Shown here in pieces: positions 16,734 through 24,217 of a stretch of 32,709 nt of DNA. Positions within the stretch are counted from its first letter, which is position 1, and each line of letters starts with the position of its first letter. Source of the DNA: Sphingopyxis sp. H115. Lineage in GTDB: Bacteria > Pseudomonadota > Alphaproteobacteria > Sphingomonadales > Sphingomonadaceae. A program made the translations under genes and the position numbers. A model generated the notes under the pieces. It was not told the origin of the DNA. It did no database searches and was given only the letters and a program-made list of their open reading frames with translations. Location: contig NZ_LNSA01000043.1 of the NCBI RefSeq assembly GCF_001468465.1, positions 1 through 32,709 of the forward strand, written 5' to 3'.

Positions 16734-16762
16734 GCTCTAGGCAAGCAGGGGGCAGCGGTCAA
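16734..16762 (-). promoter_or_regulatory. Sigma-70-like promoter of the TonB receptor
   Basis: On the minus strand TTGACC (16762-16757), a 17-base spacer and TAGAGC (16739-16734). The palindromic operator follows directly downstream. Confidence 0.55.
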
Positions 16763-16869
16763 GGGTTATGCTATTGCGACTTACTTGCTATTAAAATCCG
16801 GACGCGGACGGCGAGGCCCATTGCCCTGATCGCCGCAGAGCGCCATGGTGCCGCCCGGGGGGATGAACC

Positions 16870-17853
16870 ATGGCGGCGACGCAAGTCTTCATCAGCTATT
16901 CGTCGAAAGACGGCGCCGTGGCGAACATGGTGTGTGCGCTGCTCGAGGAGCGCGGGCATCGCTGCTGGATCGCGCCGCGCGACATCGTTCCCGGCAAGGA
17001 ATGGGGCGAATCGATCATCGGCGGGATCAAGGGAGCGACCCTGTTCGTCCTCATCTTTTCGCGGCATGCGAACACCTCCCCGCAAATCCTGCGCGAGGTC
17101 GAGCGCGCGGTGAGCCACGGGCTGCCGATCATCCCCTTCCGTATCGAGGACGTCCTGCCCGCGGGCAGCATGGAATATTTCATGAGTGTGCCGCACTGGT
17201 TCGACGCGCTTTCGCCCCCGGTCGAGGACCATGTCGTGCGGCTCGCCGCGGTGATCGAACAGCTGACGTCGGGGGACGCCGATGCGCGCGCCTATCGGCC
17301 GGCGGTGCCGCGCGGGGCCGGACGGATCGACTGGAACAACGGGCTGGTGCGCGCGCTGGCGGGCGGCACCGGGCTCGCGCTGCTCCTCCTGGCTGGCTGG
17401 CTCGGCGGCCTTGCGCCGCCGGATTCGCCGATGGGCTGGCTGGCGGCCTTGCTCGCAATCGGGGTGGCGGCGCTGGTCGGCGCCGGCGGGCGCGCAGCCT
17501 GGGCTGCGGCAGGCGCGGGACGCGCCGCGATCGCAGCGCTGCTCCTGCTCGCAGCCGCCGGCTATGGCTGGACCTACAGCCATTATGTCGTCGCGGGCCT
17601 CGGGAGTGCGCCGCTGGTGCGCGGCAGCGAATGCACCGCCGATGCGAGGCTCGTCTATGAAGCCAGTTGTCCCGACCTGCCTTCGGATGCGCTCGCCGAC
17701 GCCGCCTATGACCCCGCGGCACTATGGACGGCGGCGTCGATCGGTCGCATCAAGCTGACCCTTGGGGCGGCGTGGGCAATCATGGCTGCGGCGGGTGCGG
17801 CGCTGGTTGCGGGATGGCTGAGCGCGCCGCGCCGGATCAAACGGGAGAGGTGA
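16870..17853 (+). CDS. TIR-domain protein with four membrane helices
   Basis: The 327-residue protein joins an N-terminal TIR domain (about 1-132) to a membrane domain. TIR features are VFISYSSKD at 6-14, the CWIAPRDIVPGKEWG loop (32-46), and the helix ILREVERAV (73-81), whose Glu76 fits the position of the catalytic glutamate of NAD-cleaving TIRs. SMEYFMSVPHWFDAL (100-114) is typical of bacterial TIR_2 proteins. Helices at about 164-181, 189-206, 218-235 and 296-316 give a topology with the TIR domain in the cytosol and a periplasmic loop (about 236-295) holding Cys255 and Cys267; the Arg/Lys-rich C-terminus stays inside. A G-rich ribosome site precedes the ATG. One base separates its stop from the next gene, a secreted protein, so the two form an operon. 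Function unknown: NADase defence effector or signalling protein are both possible. Confidence 0.88.
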   Translation: MAATQVFISYSSKDGAVANMVCALLEERGHRCWIAPRDIVPGKEWGESIIGGIKGATLFVLIFSRHANTSPQILREVERAVSHGLPIIPFRIEDVLPAGSMEYFMSVPHWFDALSPPVEDHVVRLAAVIEQLTSGDADARAYRPAVPRGAGRIDWNNGLVRALAGGTGLALLLLAGWLGGLAPPDSPMGWLAALLAIGVAALVGAGGRAAWAAAGAGRAAIAALLLLAAAGYGWTYSHYVVAGLGSAPLVRGSECTADARLVYEASCPDLPSDALADAAYDPAALWTAASIGRIKLTLGAAWAIMAAAGAALVAGWLSAPRRIKRER

Positions 17854-17854
17854 C

Positions 17855-18757
17855 ATGCGACTGTCGGCAAGGATCATAGGGATGGCGGCGGCGGCGTTGC
17901 CGTCGGCGGCGCTGGCACAGACGCCGCCCGACGCCGCGGCGCTGAAAGCGATCGAGGCGGCCATCCCCGTGCGCGACTGGTATCCCCCTGGCTATTACGA
18001 CGTGCGCATCGCCGCCGAGGCGCAGATTGCCGAAGCCCCCCGCGCGCGCAGCCAAATCCTCTTCGACTGTTTCGAGGGTGGCAGCCAATGTTATGACGTG
18101 ATCGACTGTACCGCCGAGGGTGTGCCCTTCACGCCCGACGATCCGGCGCTGTCGCGCTATGGCCGCACCGCGCTCGAAATATCGCGCCTGCGCGCCGAAC
18201 TCGCGCGGCTGAGCTATCCCGAAGCCGTCTATGCCCGCCCGCTCGTCGATTACGAACGCAAGCTGATCGCCATCGACGGCGGGCGCAGCGAAGCCGACGT
18301 TAAGCTTGCCGGTACGTTCACACCGCCCGACGACACCGCACCGCCGCCCGGGGATTTCGACGATCCCGCCGCCGGGCTCGACGCCGAGCTTGCCGCCGCG
18401 ATCGAGGCGAACCGGCGACGGCTCGCACCGACCCTGCCCCGCGTGATCGTCGAGGGCGGCTGCGGCGCGGGCGAAGGGGGCCCGATCGTCGTCCGCACGG
18501 TGCCGGCGGGTGGCGAAGTGCTGCTGATCAACGCCTTCGCCTTCAAGGTCTGCACGCGCCGCCAACCCGACCCGTGGGACCGTTTCGCGTGCAAATGGAA
18601 TGAGTGGGAAACCGGCGTCGCGCGCACCAAGCCCTATGGACGCTTCGTCTACCAGGTGAAATGGCCCGACGGCGTGGTGCGCAAGGGCACGCGCGAAATC
18701 GCGCCCAATATGGAAGAAACGTCGGTGACGGTGACGTTTCGGAAGGTGGGAAGCTAA
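17855..18757 (+). CDS. Secreted six-cysteine protein, partner of the TIR protein
   Basis: Not a recognised family. The 300-residue product has a signal peptide (cleavage after ALA, about residue 21), so it is periplasmic or exported. It contains six cysteines (72, 79, 85, 203, 233, 246), which could form three disulphides. The middle (145-185) is Pro/Asp/Ala-rich and probably a linker, and the C-terminal ~100 residues look beta-rich (VIVEGGC, EVLLINAFAFKVC, GRFVYQVKWPDG). The ATG follows the stop of the TIR gene by one base, with GGAGAGG upstream, so translation is tightly linked. It plausibly interacts with the periplasmic loop of the TIR protein. The stop overlaps that of convergent phoH by three bases. 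Confidence 0.8.
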   Translation: MRLSARIIGMAAAALPSAALAQTPPDAAALKAIEAAIPVRDWYPPGYYDVRIAAEAQIAEAPRARSQILFDCFEGGSQCYDVIDCTAEGVPFTPDDPALSRYGRTALEISRLRAELARLSYPEAVYARPLVDYERKLIAIDGGRSEADVKLAGTFTPPDDTAPPPGDFDDPAAGLDAELAAAIEANRRRLAPTLPRVIVEGGCGAGEGGPIVVRTVPAGGEVLLINAFAFKVCTRRQPDPWDRFACKWNEWETGVARTKPYGRFVYQVKWPDGVVRKGTREIAPNMEETSVTVTFRKVGS

Positions 18758-19761
18758 CTCCCCGGCCCTTCATAAGCTTCGACGATGCGCCCGACGATCG
18801 GATGGCGGACGACGTCGGCGCTGGTGAAACGGCTGACGTTGATCCCCTCCAGCCCTTCGAGCCGCGCGACGGCGTCGGCAAGGCCCGAGGTCGCGGGCAT
18901 CGGCAGGTCGACCTGTTTGGGGTCGCCGCAGATGACCATGCGGCTGTTCATGCCGAAACGCGTCAGGAACATCTTCATCTGCGGGATCGTCGTATTCTGC
19001 GCCTCGTCGAGGATGATGAAGGCATCGGCGAGCGTGCGACCGCGCATGAAGGCGAGCGGGGCGATCTCGATCTCGCCGCTCGCGATGCGGCGCTCGACCT
19101 GCTCGGCGGGCAGGCAGTCGTGGAGCGCGTCGTACAGCGGACGGAGATAGGGATCGACCTTTTCCTTCATATCGCCGGGGAGGAAGCCGAGCTTTTCCCC
19201 TGCTTCGACTGCGGGGCGCGAGAGGATCAGGCGCTGGACGCTGCCGGTGATGAGCTGCGCGACAGCCTGCGCGACGGCGAGATAGGTCTTGCCGGTGCCC
19301 GCCGGGCCGAGCGCGAAAATCACGTCGTCGCGCGCGAGCGCCTGCATATAGGGGACCTGCGACGGCGCGCGCGGGACGATCGTCTTTTTGCGCGTGCGGA
19401 TCATCACCGCGGGCGCCTCGCTCGCGTCGTGACGGATGATGCCATCGAGCGTCGGCTGCGCCGACATCGCGATCACCCCATCGACCATGCCGGCGTCGAC
19501 CTCCTGCCCCTTTTCGATGCGGTCATAAAGGTCGGTGAGCACGTCGCGCGCGCGCGCCGCAGCCTCGGCCTCGCCCTCGATCTGCACGCGGTTACCGCGC
19601 GCCGAGATATAGACGCCGAGGCGGTTCTCGATCGCGACGAGGTTGCGGTCGAACTCGCCGAAAAGAATACCCAAAAGCTGCGTTCGCTCGAATTCCGCCG
19701 TCAATCGGACGCGGTCGCCGGGTTCGGCGGGGGTGGCGGCGGTCAGCGGGCGTTTGGACAC
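18754..19761 (-). CDS. phoH: PhoH-like ATPase
   Basis: Cytosolic ATPase of the PhoH/PhoL family, linked to RNA metabolism and usually found beside ybeY. Of 335 residues, about 20-90 form a small KH-like N-terminal region. The PhoH domain has Walker A GPAGTGKT at 152-159 and Walker B IILDEAQN at 249-256. The start is a GTG at 19761 with AAGGAG about ten bases upstream. miaB lies 130 bases upstream with no obvious terminator between, in keeping with the miaB-phoH order of alphaproteobacteria, but ybeY does not follow; instead the convergent TIR-linked gene overlaps its 3' end. Confidence 0.93.
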   Translation of the reverse strand: MSKRPLTAATPAEPGDRVRLTAEFERTQLLGILFGEFDRNLVAIENRLGVYISARGNRVQIEGEAEAAARARDVLTDLYDRIEKGQEVDAGMVDGVIAMSAQPTLDGIIRHDASEAPAVMIRTRKKTIVPRAPSQVPYMQALARDDVIFALGPAGTGKTYLAVAQAVAQLITGSVQRLILSRPAVEAGEKLGFLPGDMKEKVDPYLRPLYDALHDCLPAEQVERRIASGEIEIAPLAFMRGRTLADAFIILDEAQNTTIPQMKMFLTRFGMNSRMVICGDPKQVDLPMPATSGLADAVARLEGLEGINVSRFTSADVVRHPIVGRIVEAYEGPGS

Positions 19762-19891
19762 GTGGGCAAGGCTCCTTCTGGCGACAAGGCGACTGTAGCC
19801 CCGCCAAGACGGGAGTCCATCTCCTGCGGGTTCGGAATGCGACGGAAGGAGACGGGGTGTGTCTTCGTGGAGACAGCTTCCGCCCTTGGCA

Positions 19892-21241
19892 CTAGGCGAC
19901 CGCTTCCATCAGCGGCTCGGCGCCGAGGCTGTTCGGACCGGCCGACGTGACGCGGACATCGATCATGTCTCCGATCTTCAATCCCGGCGCGACGACGTGT
20001 ACCGACTGGAGCCAGGGTGACTTGCCGATCAGCTGACCTTCGAGCTTGCCCTTGCGCTCAAGAAGCAGGCGCGTGGTGCGGCCGACGGTCGCTTCGTTGA
20101 ACGCCTGCTGCTGTTCGTTGAGCAACGCCTGCAGCCGCTGGAGCCGGTCGTTCATTTCGGCTTCGGAAACCTGCCCGTCCATCGTCGCCGCGGGCGTGCC
20201 CGGACGGCGCGAATATTTGAAGCTGTACGCCATCGCGTAATTGGTCGCGCGAACGATATCGAGCGTCGCCTGAAAATCCGCTTCGCTCTCGCCCGGGAAG
20301 CCGACGATGAAGTCGCCCGAGATCGCGATGTCGGGGCGCGCTTCGCGAACGCGCGCGATGACACGAAGATAGCTCTCGACACTGTGGCTGCGGTTCATCG
20401 CCGCGAGGATGCGGTCGCTGCCCGCCTGCACCGGCAGGTGGAGGAAAGGCATCAGCTTGTCGACCTCGCCATGTGCGGCGATCAGTCCGTCGGTCATGTC
20501 ATTGGGGTGGCTTGTCGTATAGCGAATGCGCTCCAAGCCGTCCTCACGCGCGAGCTCGCGGATCAGCCCATCGAGGCCGATCGCCCTGCCCTTGTCGTCC
20601 TCGCCGTCCCACGCATTCACATTCTGCCCCAGCAGCGTGATTTCGCGGACGCCACCCGCGACGAGCGCGCGCGCTTCGGCGATTAGGTCGGCAAAGGGCC
20701 GGCTGATCTCCGCGCCGCGCGTATAGGGGACGACGCAATAGGTGCAGAATTTGTCGCAGCCCTCCTGCACCGTCAGGAAGGCGGTCGGGCGCTGGTTTTC
20801 GCTGCGTTTCGGCAGCGCGCCGAACTTGCTTTCGAGCGGCATGTCGAGGTCGACCGCCTTCTCGCCGCGCTCGGCGCGCGCGATGAGGTCGGGCAGGCGA
20901 TGATACGCCTGCGGGCCCACCACGACATCGACGCTCGGCGCGCGGCGCGCGATCTCGGCGCCCTCGGCCTGCGCGACGCAGCCGGCGACGGCGATGGTCG
21001 GCGTGCTGCCGTCGGCGCGCTTCAGTCGGCCGATGTCCGAATAGACTTTCTCGGCCGCCTTTTCGCGGATGTGACAGGTGTTGAGCACGACGAGATCGGC
21101 GTCGGCGCCGTCGGCGGCCGCGACATAGCCTTCGGCGCCGAGCATCTCGGCCATGCGCTCGCCGTCATAGACGTTCATCTGGCAGCCGAAGGATTTGACG
21201 TGAAAAGTCTTCTGGGGATTTGGGGGAGAGTCGGATTTCAT
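19892..21241 (-). CDS. miaB: MiaB: tRNA-2-methylthio-N6-dimethylallyladenosine synthase
   Basis: Radical-SAM methylthiotransferase that modifies A37 of tRNAs reading UNN codons. Three N-terminal cluster cysteines (Cys20 in FGCQMN, Cys56 in LNTCHIRE, Cys88 in VAGCVAQ) and the radical-SAM triad Cys162, Cys166 and Cys169 (CDKFCTYC) are all intact. A TRAM domain closes the protein (449 residues). I chose the ATG at 21241 (MKSDSPPNPQ), seven bases after the plsC stop; the longer upstream form adds 19 residues with no domain support. It belongs to the fur-plsC-miaB-phoH series. Confidence 0.96.
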   Translation of the reverse strand: MKSDSPPNPQKTFHVKSFGCQMNVYDGERMAEMLGAEGYVAAADGADADLVVLNTCHIREKAAEKVYSDIGRLKRADGSTPTIAVAGCVAQAEGAEIARRAPSVDVVVGPQAYHRLPDLIARAERGEKAVDLDMPLESKFGALPKRSENQRPTAFLTVQEGCDKFCTYCVVPYTRGAEISRPFADLIAEARALVAGGVREITLLGQNVNAWDGEDDKGRAIGLDGLIRELAREDGLERIRYTTSHPNDMTDGLIAAHGEVDKLMPFLHLPVQAGSDRILAAMNRSHSVESYLRVIARVREARPDIAISGDFIVGFPGESEADFQATLDIVRATNYAMAYSFKYSRRPGTPAATMDGQVSEAEMNDRLQRLQALLNEQQQAFNEATVGRTTRLLLERKGKLEGQLIGKSPWLQSVHVVAPGLKIGDMIDVRVTSAGPNSLGAEPLMEAVA

Positions 21242-21248
21242 CGGCGCG

Positions 21249-22037
21249 CTATAGGCGAAGCGGGGCGCCGGCGGAAGACCGGGCAATTTCCGCGGCAATT
21301 GCGGAGCGGGCCGCTTCGGCGAGCAGTTTGCGGTCGCCTTCGACGGCGTCGGGCAGCGGGTCGAGATAGTGGATCGTCAGATGAACCGGCCGTTTGCGCG
21401 CGAGCAGCCGCTTGAAATTGTCCAGCCCGGATTCGGGGTCGAGCCACGCGATGTCGTTCGCCTCCGCGCCATAATCGAGCAGGACCGGCTGGATACGCAG
21501 CTTTGGCGGCGTCGGGATCACAGCTTGGAACAGCGACGCGCGAAAGGGCAGCAGGCCGTCGCCCGGCCCCGTCGTGCCTTCGGGGAACAAGGTCACCGGC
21601 CGACCGCGCGCGAGCGCATTGCGGAGGTCGTTTGCCTGATTGTGGATCTCACGCCGCGCCTCGCGCTGGACGTAGACCGTATGGTTCTGGTCGGCGAGCC
21701 AGCCAACGAGCGGCGTCGTCCCGACCTCGGCCTTTGAAACAAAGGCCGATCGCGCGGCCCCGCCGAGCGCGAGAATGTCGAGCCAGCTGACATGGTTCGA
21801 CACGAACAGCACATCGCGCCGGAGCCGCGTGCCGGTGGTCTTTATGCGCAGGCCCGCGATCCAGCCGACGGCGTTGAGGAACGCCATGACCATCGGCGAG
21901 GGCCGACCGGCGGCACGATAGAAAAGATGCGGGACGATCAGGAAAAGAAGCGTCAGCACCATCAGGGCGAGACGGGCAACCGTCCGCCAGGTGATCGATG
22001 CGCGATCAGTCGCGCTTGCGATCGAGGGCGACACCAT
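21249..22037 (-). CDS. plsC: Lysophospholipid acyltransferase (PlsC family)
   Basis: Membrane-bound 1-acylglycerol-3-phosphate acyltransferase type enzyme that makes phosphatidic acid, about 262 residues. The HX4D catalytic motif is in NHVSWLD (His82, Asp87) and the FPEGT substrate motif is at 151-155. A hydrophobic segment at about 21-38 and another near 49-64 anchor it in the inner membrane. The ATG at 22037 (GGAG four bases upstream) lies inside the end of the fur gene, giving a 32-base overlap; a GTG at 22034 is an alternative. An ornithine-lipid acyltransferase role (OlsA) cannot be excluded. Confidence 0.88.
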   Translation of the reverse strand: MVSPSIASATDRASITWRTVARLALMVLTLLFLIVPHLFYRAAGRPSPMVMAFLNAVGWIAGLRIKTTGTRLRRDVLFVSNHVSWLDILALGGAARSAFVSKAEVGTTPLVGWLADQNHTVYVQREARREIHNQANDLRNALARGRPVTLFPEGTTGPGDGLLPFRASLFQAVIPTPPKLRIQPVLLDYGAEANDIAWLDPESGLDNFKRLLARKRPVHLTIHYLDPLPDAVEGDRKLLAEAARSAIAAEIARSSAGAPLRL

Positions 22038-22431
22038 AAAGCTCCATGCGATGGTCGACGAGGCGGAAGCCAAGCCGCTCGGCGATCACCTTCTGCAACG
22101 CTTCGAGTTCGGGATCGACGAATTCAATCACCTTGCCGGTTTCGACGTCGATCAGATGGTCGTGATGCGCCTCGGGCGCCGCCTCGTAACGCGAGCGGCC
22201 GTCGCCGAAATCGTGCCGGTCGAGGATTCCCGCCTCTTCGAACAGGCGCACTGTGCGGTAAACGGTCGCGATCGAGATGCCGCTGTCGATCTTGGACGCA
22301 CGCTCATACAACGTCTCGACGTCGGGATGATCTTCGGAATCGGAGATGACACGCGCGATGATGCGGCGCTGCTCGGTGATGCGCAGCCCCTTTTCGTGGC
22401 ATAATGCTTCGAGATCGATGGTACCTGACAT
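22006..22431 (-). CDS. fur: Fur-family metalloregulator
   Basis: Ferric-uptake-regulator family repressor of 141 residues. The N-terminal winged helix includes GLRITEQRRIIARVI and the recognition helix SIATVYRTVRLFEEAG. The dimer domain has the metal-binding HHDH at 89-92 and DVETGKVIEF. There is no CxxC structural-zinc motif, as in many alphaproteobacterial Fur/Mur proteins, so iron versus manganese response cannot be settled by sequence. Its ATG has AAAGG six bases upstream. A good promoter lies at 22477-22505, and the downstream plsC overlaps its 3' end. It could act on the palindromic operator of the TonB receptor 5.3 kb away. Confidence 0.92.
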   Translation of the reverse strand: MSGTIDLEALCHEKGLRITEQRRIIARVISDSEDHPDVETLYERASKIDSGISIATVYRTVRLFEEAGILDRHDFGDGRSRYEAAPEAHHDHLIDVETGKVIEFVDPELEALQKVIAERLGFRLVDHRMELYGVALDRKRD

Positions 22432-22476
22432 GCTCGCCTTTCCTGCAAGATGCAGCCGCGTCTTTGTTATGAGAAG

Positions 22477-22505
22477 AGTATAGGGTCGTGCCGCTGATAG
22501 GACAA
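22477..22505 (-). promoter_or_regulatory. Promoter of fur
   Basis: On the minus strand TTGTCC (22505-22500), a 17-base spacer and TATACT (22482-22477), about 46 bases before the fur ATG. The -35 box directly follows the mucR terminator hairpin, so fur can be transcribed independently of mucR. Confidence 0.6.
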
Positions 22506-22529
22506 GGGCGGCACCCGACGGCGCCGCCC
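22506..22529 (-). terminator. Hairpin after mucR
   Basis: Arms GGGCGGC (22506-22512) and GCCGCCC (22523-22529) enclose a 10-base loop, 33 bases past the mucR stop. The following bases are TTGTCC, a poor U-tract, so termination may be partial. Confidence 0.45.
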
Positions 22530-22562
22530 CCAACCCTCTCTGCCACGGCGCAGTGGCGCGCG

Positions 22563-22994
22563 TCAGACCTTCTTGCGCTTGCGCCCGCCGCCACGGCCCT
22601 TGGTGCCGAGGCCGATTTCCTTCGCCAGCGCGCGGCGCTTTTCGGCATAATTGGGAGCGACCATCGGATAGTCGGCGGGCAGGCCCCACTTCGCGCGATA
22701 ATCGTCGGGGCTCATGCCATAATGCGTCATCAGATGGCGGCGCAGCATCTTCAGCTTTTTGCCGTCTTCGAGGCAGACAATATAGTCGGGCTTAACCGAC
22801 GTGCGGATCGAGACCGCAGGCACCGGCTTTTCTTCGACGACCGGAGCGTTGCCCAGGCCCGATAGCGCGGCGTGGACATTGTTGATCAGAATGGAGAGAT
22901 CAGAAATGGCGACGCTGTTGTTGCTGACATGCGCCGCGACAATGTCGGCGGTCAACGTAACAAGCATCTCATTGGTATCGGCTTGATCGGACAT
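22563..22994 (-). CDS. mucR: MucR/Ros-family zinc-finger regulator
   Basis: Alphaproteobacterial transcription regulator of 143 residues that binds AT-rich DNA and in relatives controls exopolysaccharide, motility and cell-cycle genes. The N-terminal half holds the oligomerisation region (about 8-48). The zinc-finger region starts at Cys74 (VCLEDGKK) with His87 and His91 (RRHLMTHYG); the second cysteine of Ros is replaced by an acidic residue (Asp77), as in MucR-type fingers. A basic Gly/Lys/Arg tail ends the protein. The ATG at 22994 has AAGGA eight bases upstream. Many sphingomonads place a mucR gene between rimI and fur. Confidence 0.92.
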   Translation of the reverse strand: MSDQADTNEMLVTLTADIVAAHVSNNSVAISDLSILINNVHAALSGLGNAPVVEEKPVPAVSIRTSVKPDYIVCLEDGKKLKMLRRHLMTHYGMSPDDYRAKWGLPADYPMVAPNYAEKRRALAKEIGLGTKGRGGGRKRKKV

Positions 22995-23007
22995 GAGACT
23001 ATTCCTT

Positions 23008-23037
23008 ATTATATAACCCAGAAGCATCGACAGCGAA
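23008..23037 (-). promoter_or_regulatory. AT-rich promoter region of mucR
   Basis: The minus strand reads TTCGCT (23037-23032), an 18-base spacer and an exact TATAAT (23013-23008), just 13 bases before the mucR ATG. Such an AT-rich tract is uncommon in this genome and could also be a MucR autoregulation site. If the -10 is right, the leader is very short. Confidence 0.4.
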
Positions 23038-23101
23038 TATTGGATATGTTCTTCCGCCGCGCGGATTACTGCCACTTTGGATGCAAATCCGCAATGACCG
23101 A

Positions 23102-23584
23102 TCAGTCGGTTTTTCCACAATCACGGAGCCGGCGCATGGTAACCGCATCGCGAAGAACGCCGTCATTGCCGCGATAATAAGCGGGCCGACGCCCGCATTC
23201 CGAAAATCCGGACCGCCGATACAGATGGACGGCGTCGTTATCCGCGCGCATTTCGAGGAAATATTCGTCAGCGCCCTGACTCGCCGCCCATAGCTGCCAG
23301 TCGTCCATCAATAGTGATCCAATACCGCCCGCGCGATAGTCGGGATCGACCGCCAGCAACAATAATTCGCTCTCCGGTCCGGCGATCCGCGCCGCCGAAA
23401 AGCCGCAAGGGCGTTCGCCGTCCCACGCGACGCGGACGCGGGCCGACGGCAGCGCAAAAAGGGTCAATAGCTGCGCGCCGCTCCACGCCTCGCCATAGGC
23501 GGGATCGAAGGCAGCATCCATTACGCGCATCACCGCCGCTAGGTCGGCGACGCGCGCGGTGGCGATGTGGATATCGGCCGTCAT
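23102..23584 (-). CDS. rimI: RimI-like GNAT acetyltransferase
   Basis: N-acetyltransferase of the GNAT fold, 160 residues, probably the ribosomal-protein S18 alanine N-acetyltransferase or a relative. The acetyl-CoA loop is YRAGGIGSLLM, followed by the typical FLEMRADNDAVHLYRRSGF segment. Its ATG overlaps the tsaB stop as ATGA (23581-23584), a common tsaB-rimI coupling. The C-terminus is shorter in conserved features than E. coli RimI, so a different protein substrate is possible. Confidence 0.88.
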   Translation of the reverse strand: MTADIHIATARVADLAAVMRVMDAAFDPAYGEAWSGAQLLTLFALPSARVRVAWDGERPCGFSAARIAGPESELLLLAVDPDYRAGGIGSLLMDDWQLWAASQGADEYFLEMRADNDAVHLYRRSGFSECGRRPAYYRGNDGVLRDAVTMRRLRDCGKTD

Positions 23585-24198
23585 GCCTGCGCCATCGGCT
23601 TGGCATCGGGCGCGCGGCCATAGATCGGCGTCGGCCGGTCGATCAGCGCGGAAGGTGGCAGGCGCAGAAAGGCCCGCGCGTCGGGCAGCGCCTGAAGCGC
23701 GCGCCCTGCACCGCGGTGCGTCACGAAAGTGTCGGCGCGATTGCCGACCACCAGCTCTTCGCCGAGGCAGATCGCGTCGTCCGGCAGCAGCGAGTTTACC
23801 GCGCCGCGCGGCGACAGGTCGGCGGCGAAGGATTGGACGAACCATTGCCCATGGCCGCCCTCCATGACGACCAGCGCCCCGCCGGCCGCCGCGATCTCGT
23901 CGGCCGCGCCCGCCGCGACGAGGGCGGGCGTCGAAAAACCGCGCACGGGTACCTGCCAGCCGAGCCCGAGCGCACGCGACGCAGCGACTCCTATCCGTAC
24001 ACCGGCAAAGCTGCCTGGCCCACATCCGGCGACAACGATATCCGCGCGGCCGCCATGCGCCAGCTCGGCGATCAGCGGAACGAGCCGTTCGGCATGACCG
24101 CGGCCGATGACATCGTGACGATAATCGACGACCGCGCCGGCCTCGATCAGCGCCACCGAACAGGCTTCACTCGCCGAATCGATGACAAGGTATCGCAT
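23581..24198 (-). CDS. tsaB: TsaB: tRNA threonylcarbamoyladenosine biosynthesis protein
   Basis: Non-catalytic partner of TsaD in making t6A37 in ANN-decoding tRNAs, including the tRNA-Thr found at 26413. The 205-residue ASKHA-fold protein starts MRYLVIDSASEACSVAL and has the diagnostic GPGSFAGVRIG segment (60-70). The ATG at 24198 lacks a clear ribosome site; it follows the nitroreductase stop by 19 bases. rimI overlaps its end. Confidence 0.92.
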   Translation of the reverse strand: MRYLVIDSASEACSVALIEAGAVVDYRHDVIGRGHAERLVPLIAELAHGGRADIVVAGCGPGSFAGVRIGVAASRALGLGWQVPVRGFSTPALVAAGAADEIAAAGGALVVMEGGHGQWFVQSFAADLSPRGAVNSLLPDDAICLGEELVVGNRADTFVTHRGAGRALQALPDARAFLRLPPSALIDRPTPIYGRAPDAKPMAQA

Positions 24199-24217
24199 AG
24201 GGCGAGGAGCGAGGCGC

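Noticed and set aside
9277..18759. Matching CTAACT at both ends of the accessory block as target-site duplication
   Set aside because: Six bases, one copy containing the phoH stop; expected by chance and no mobile-element genes are present.
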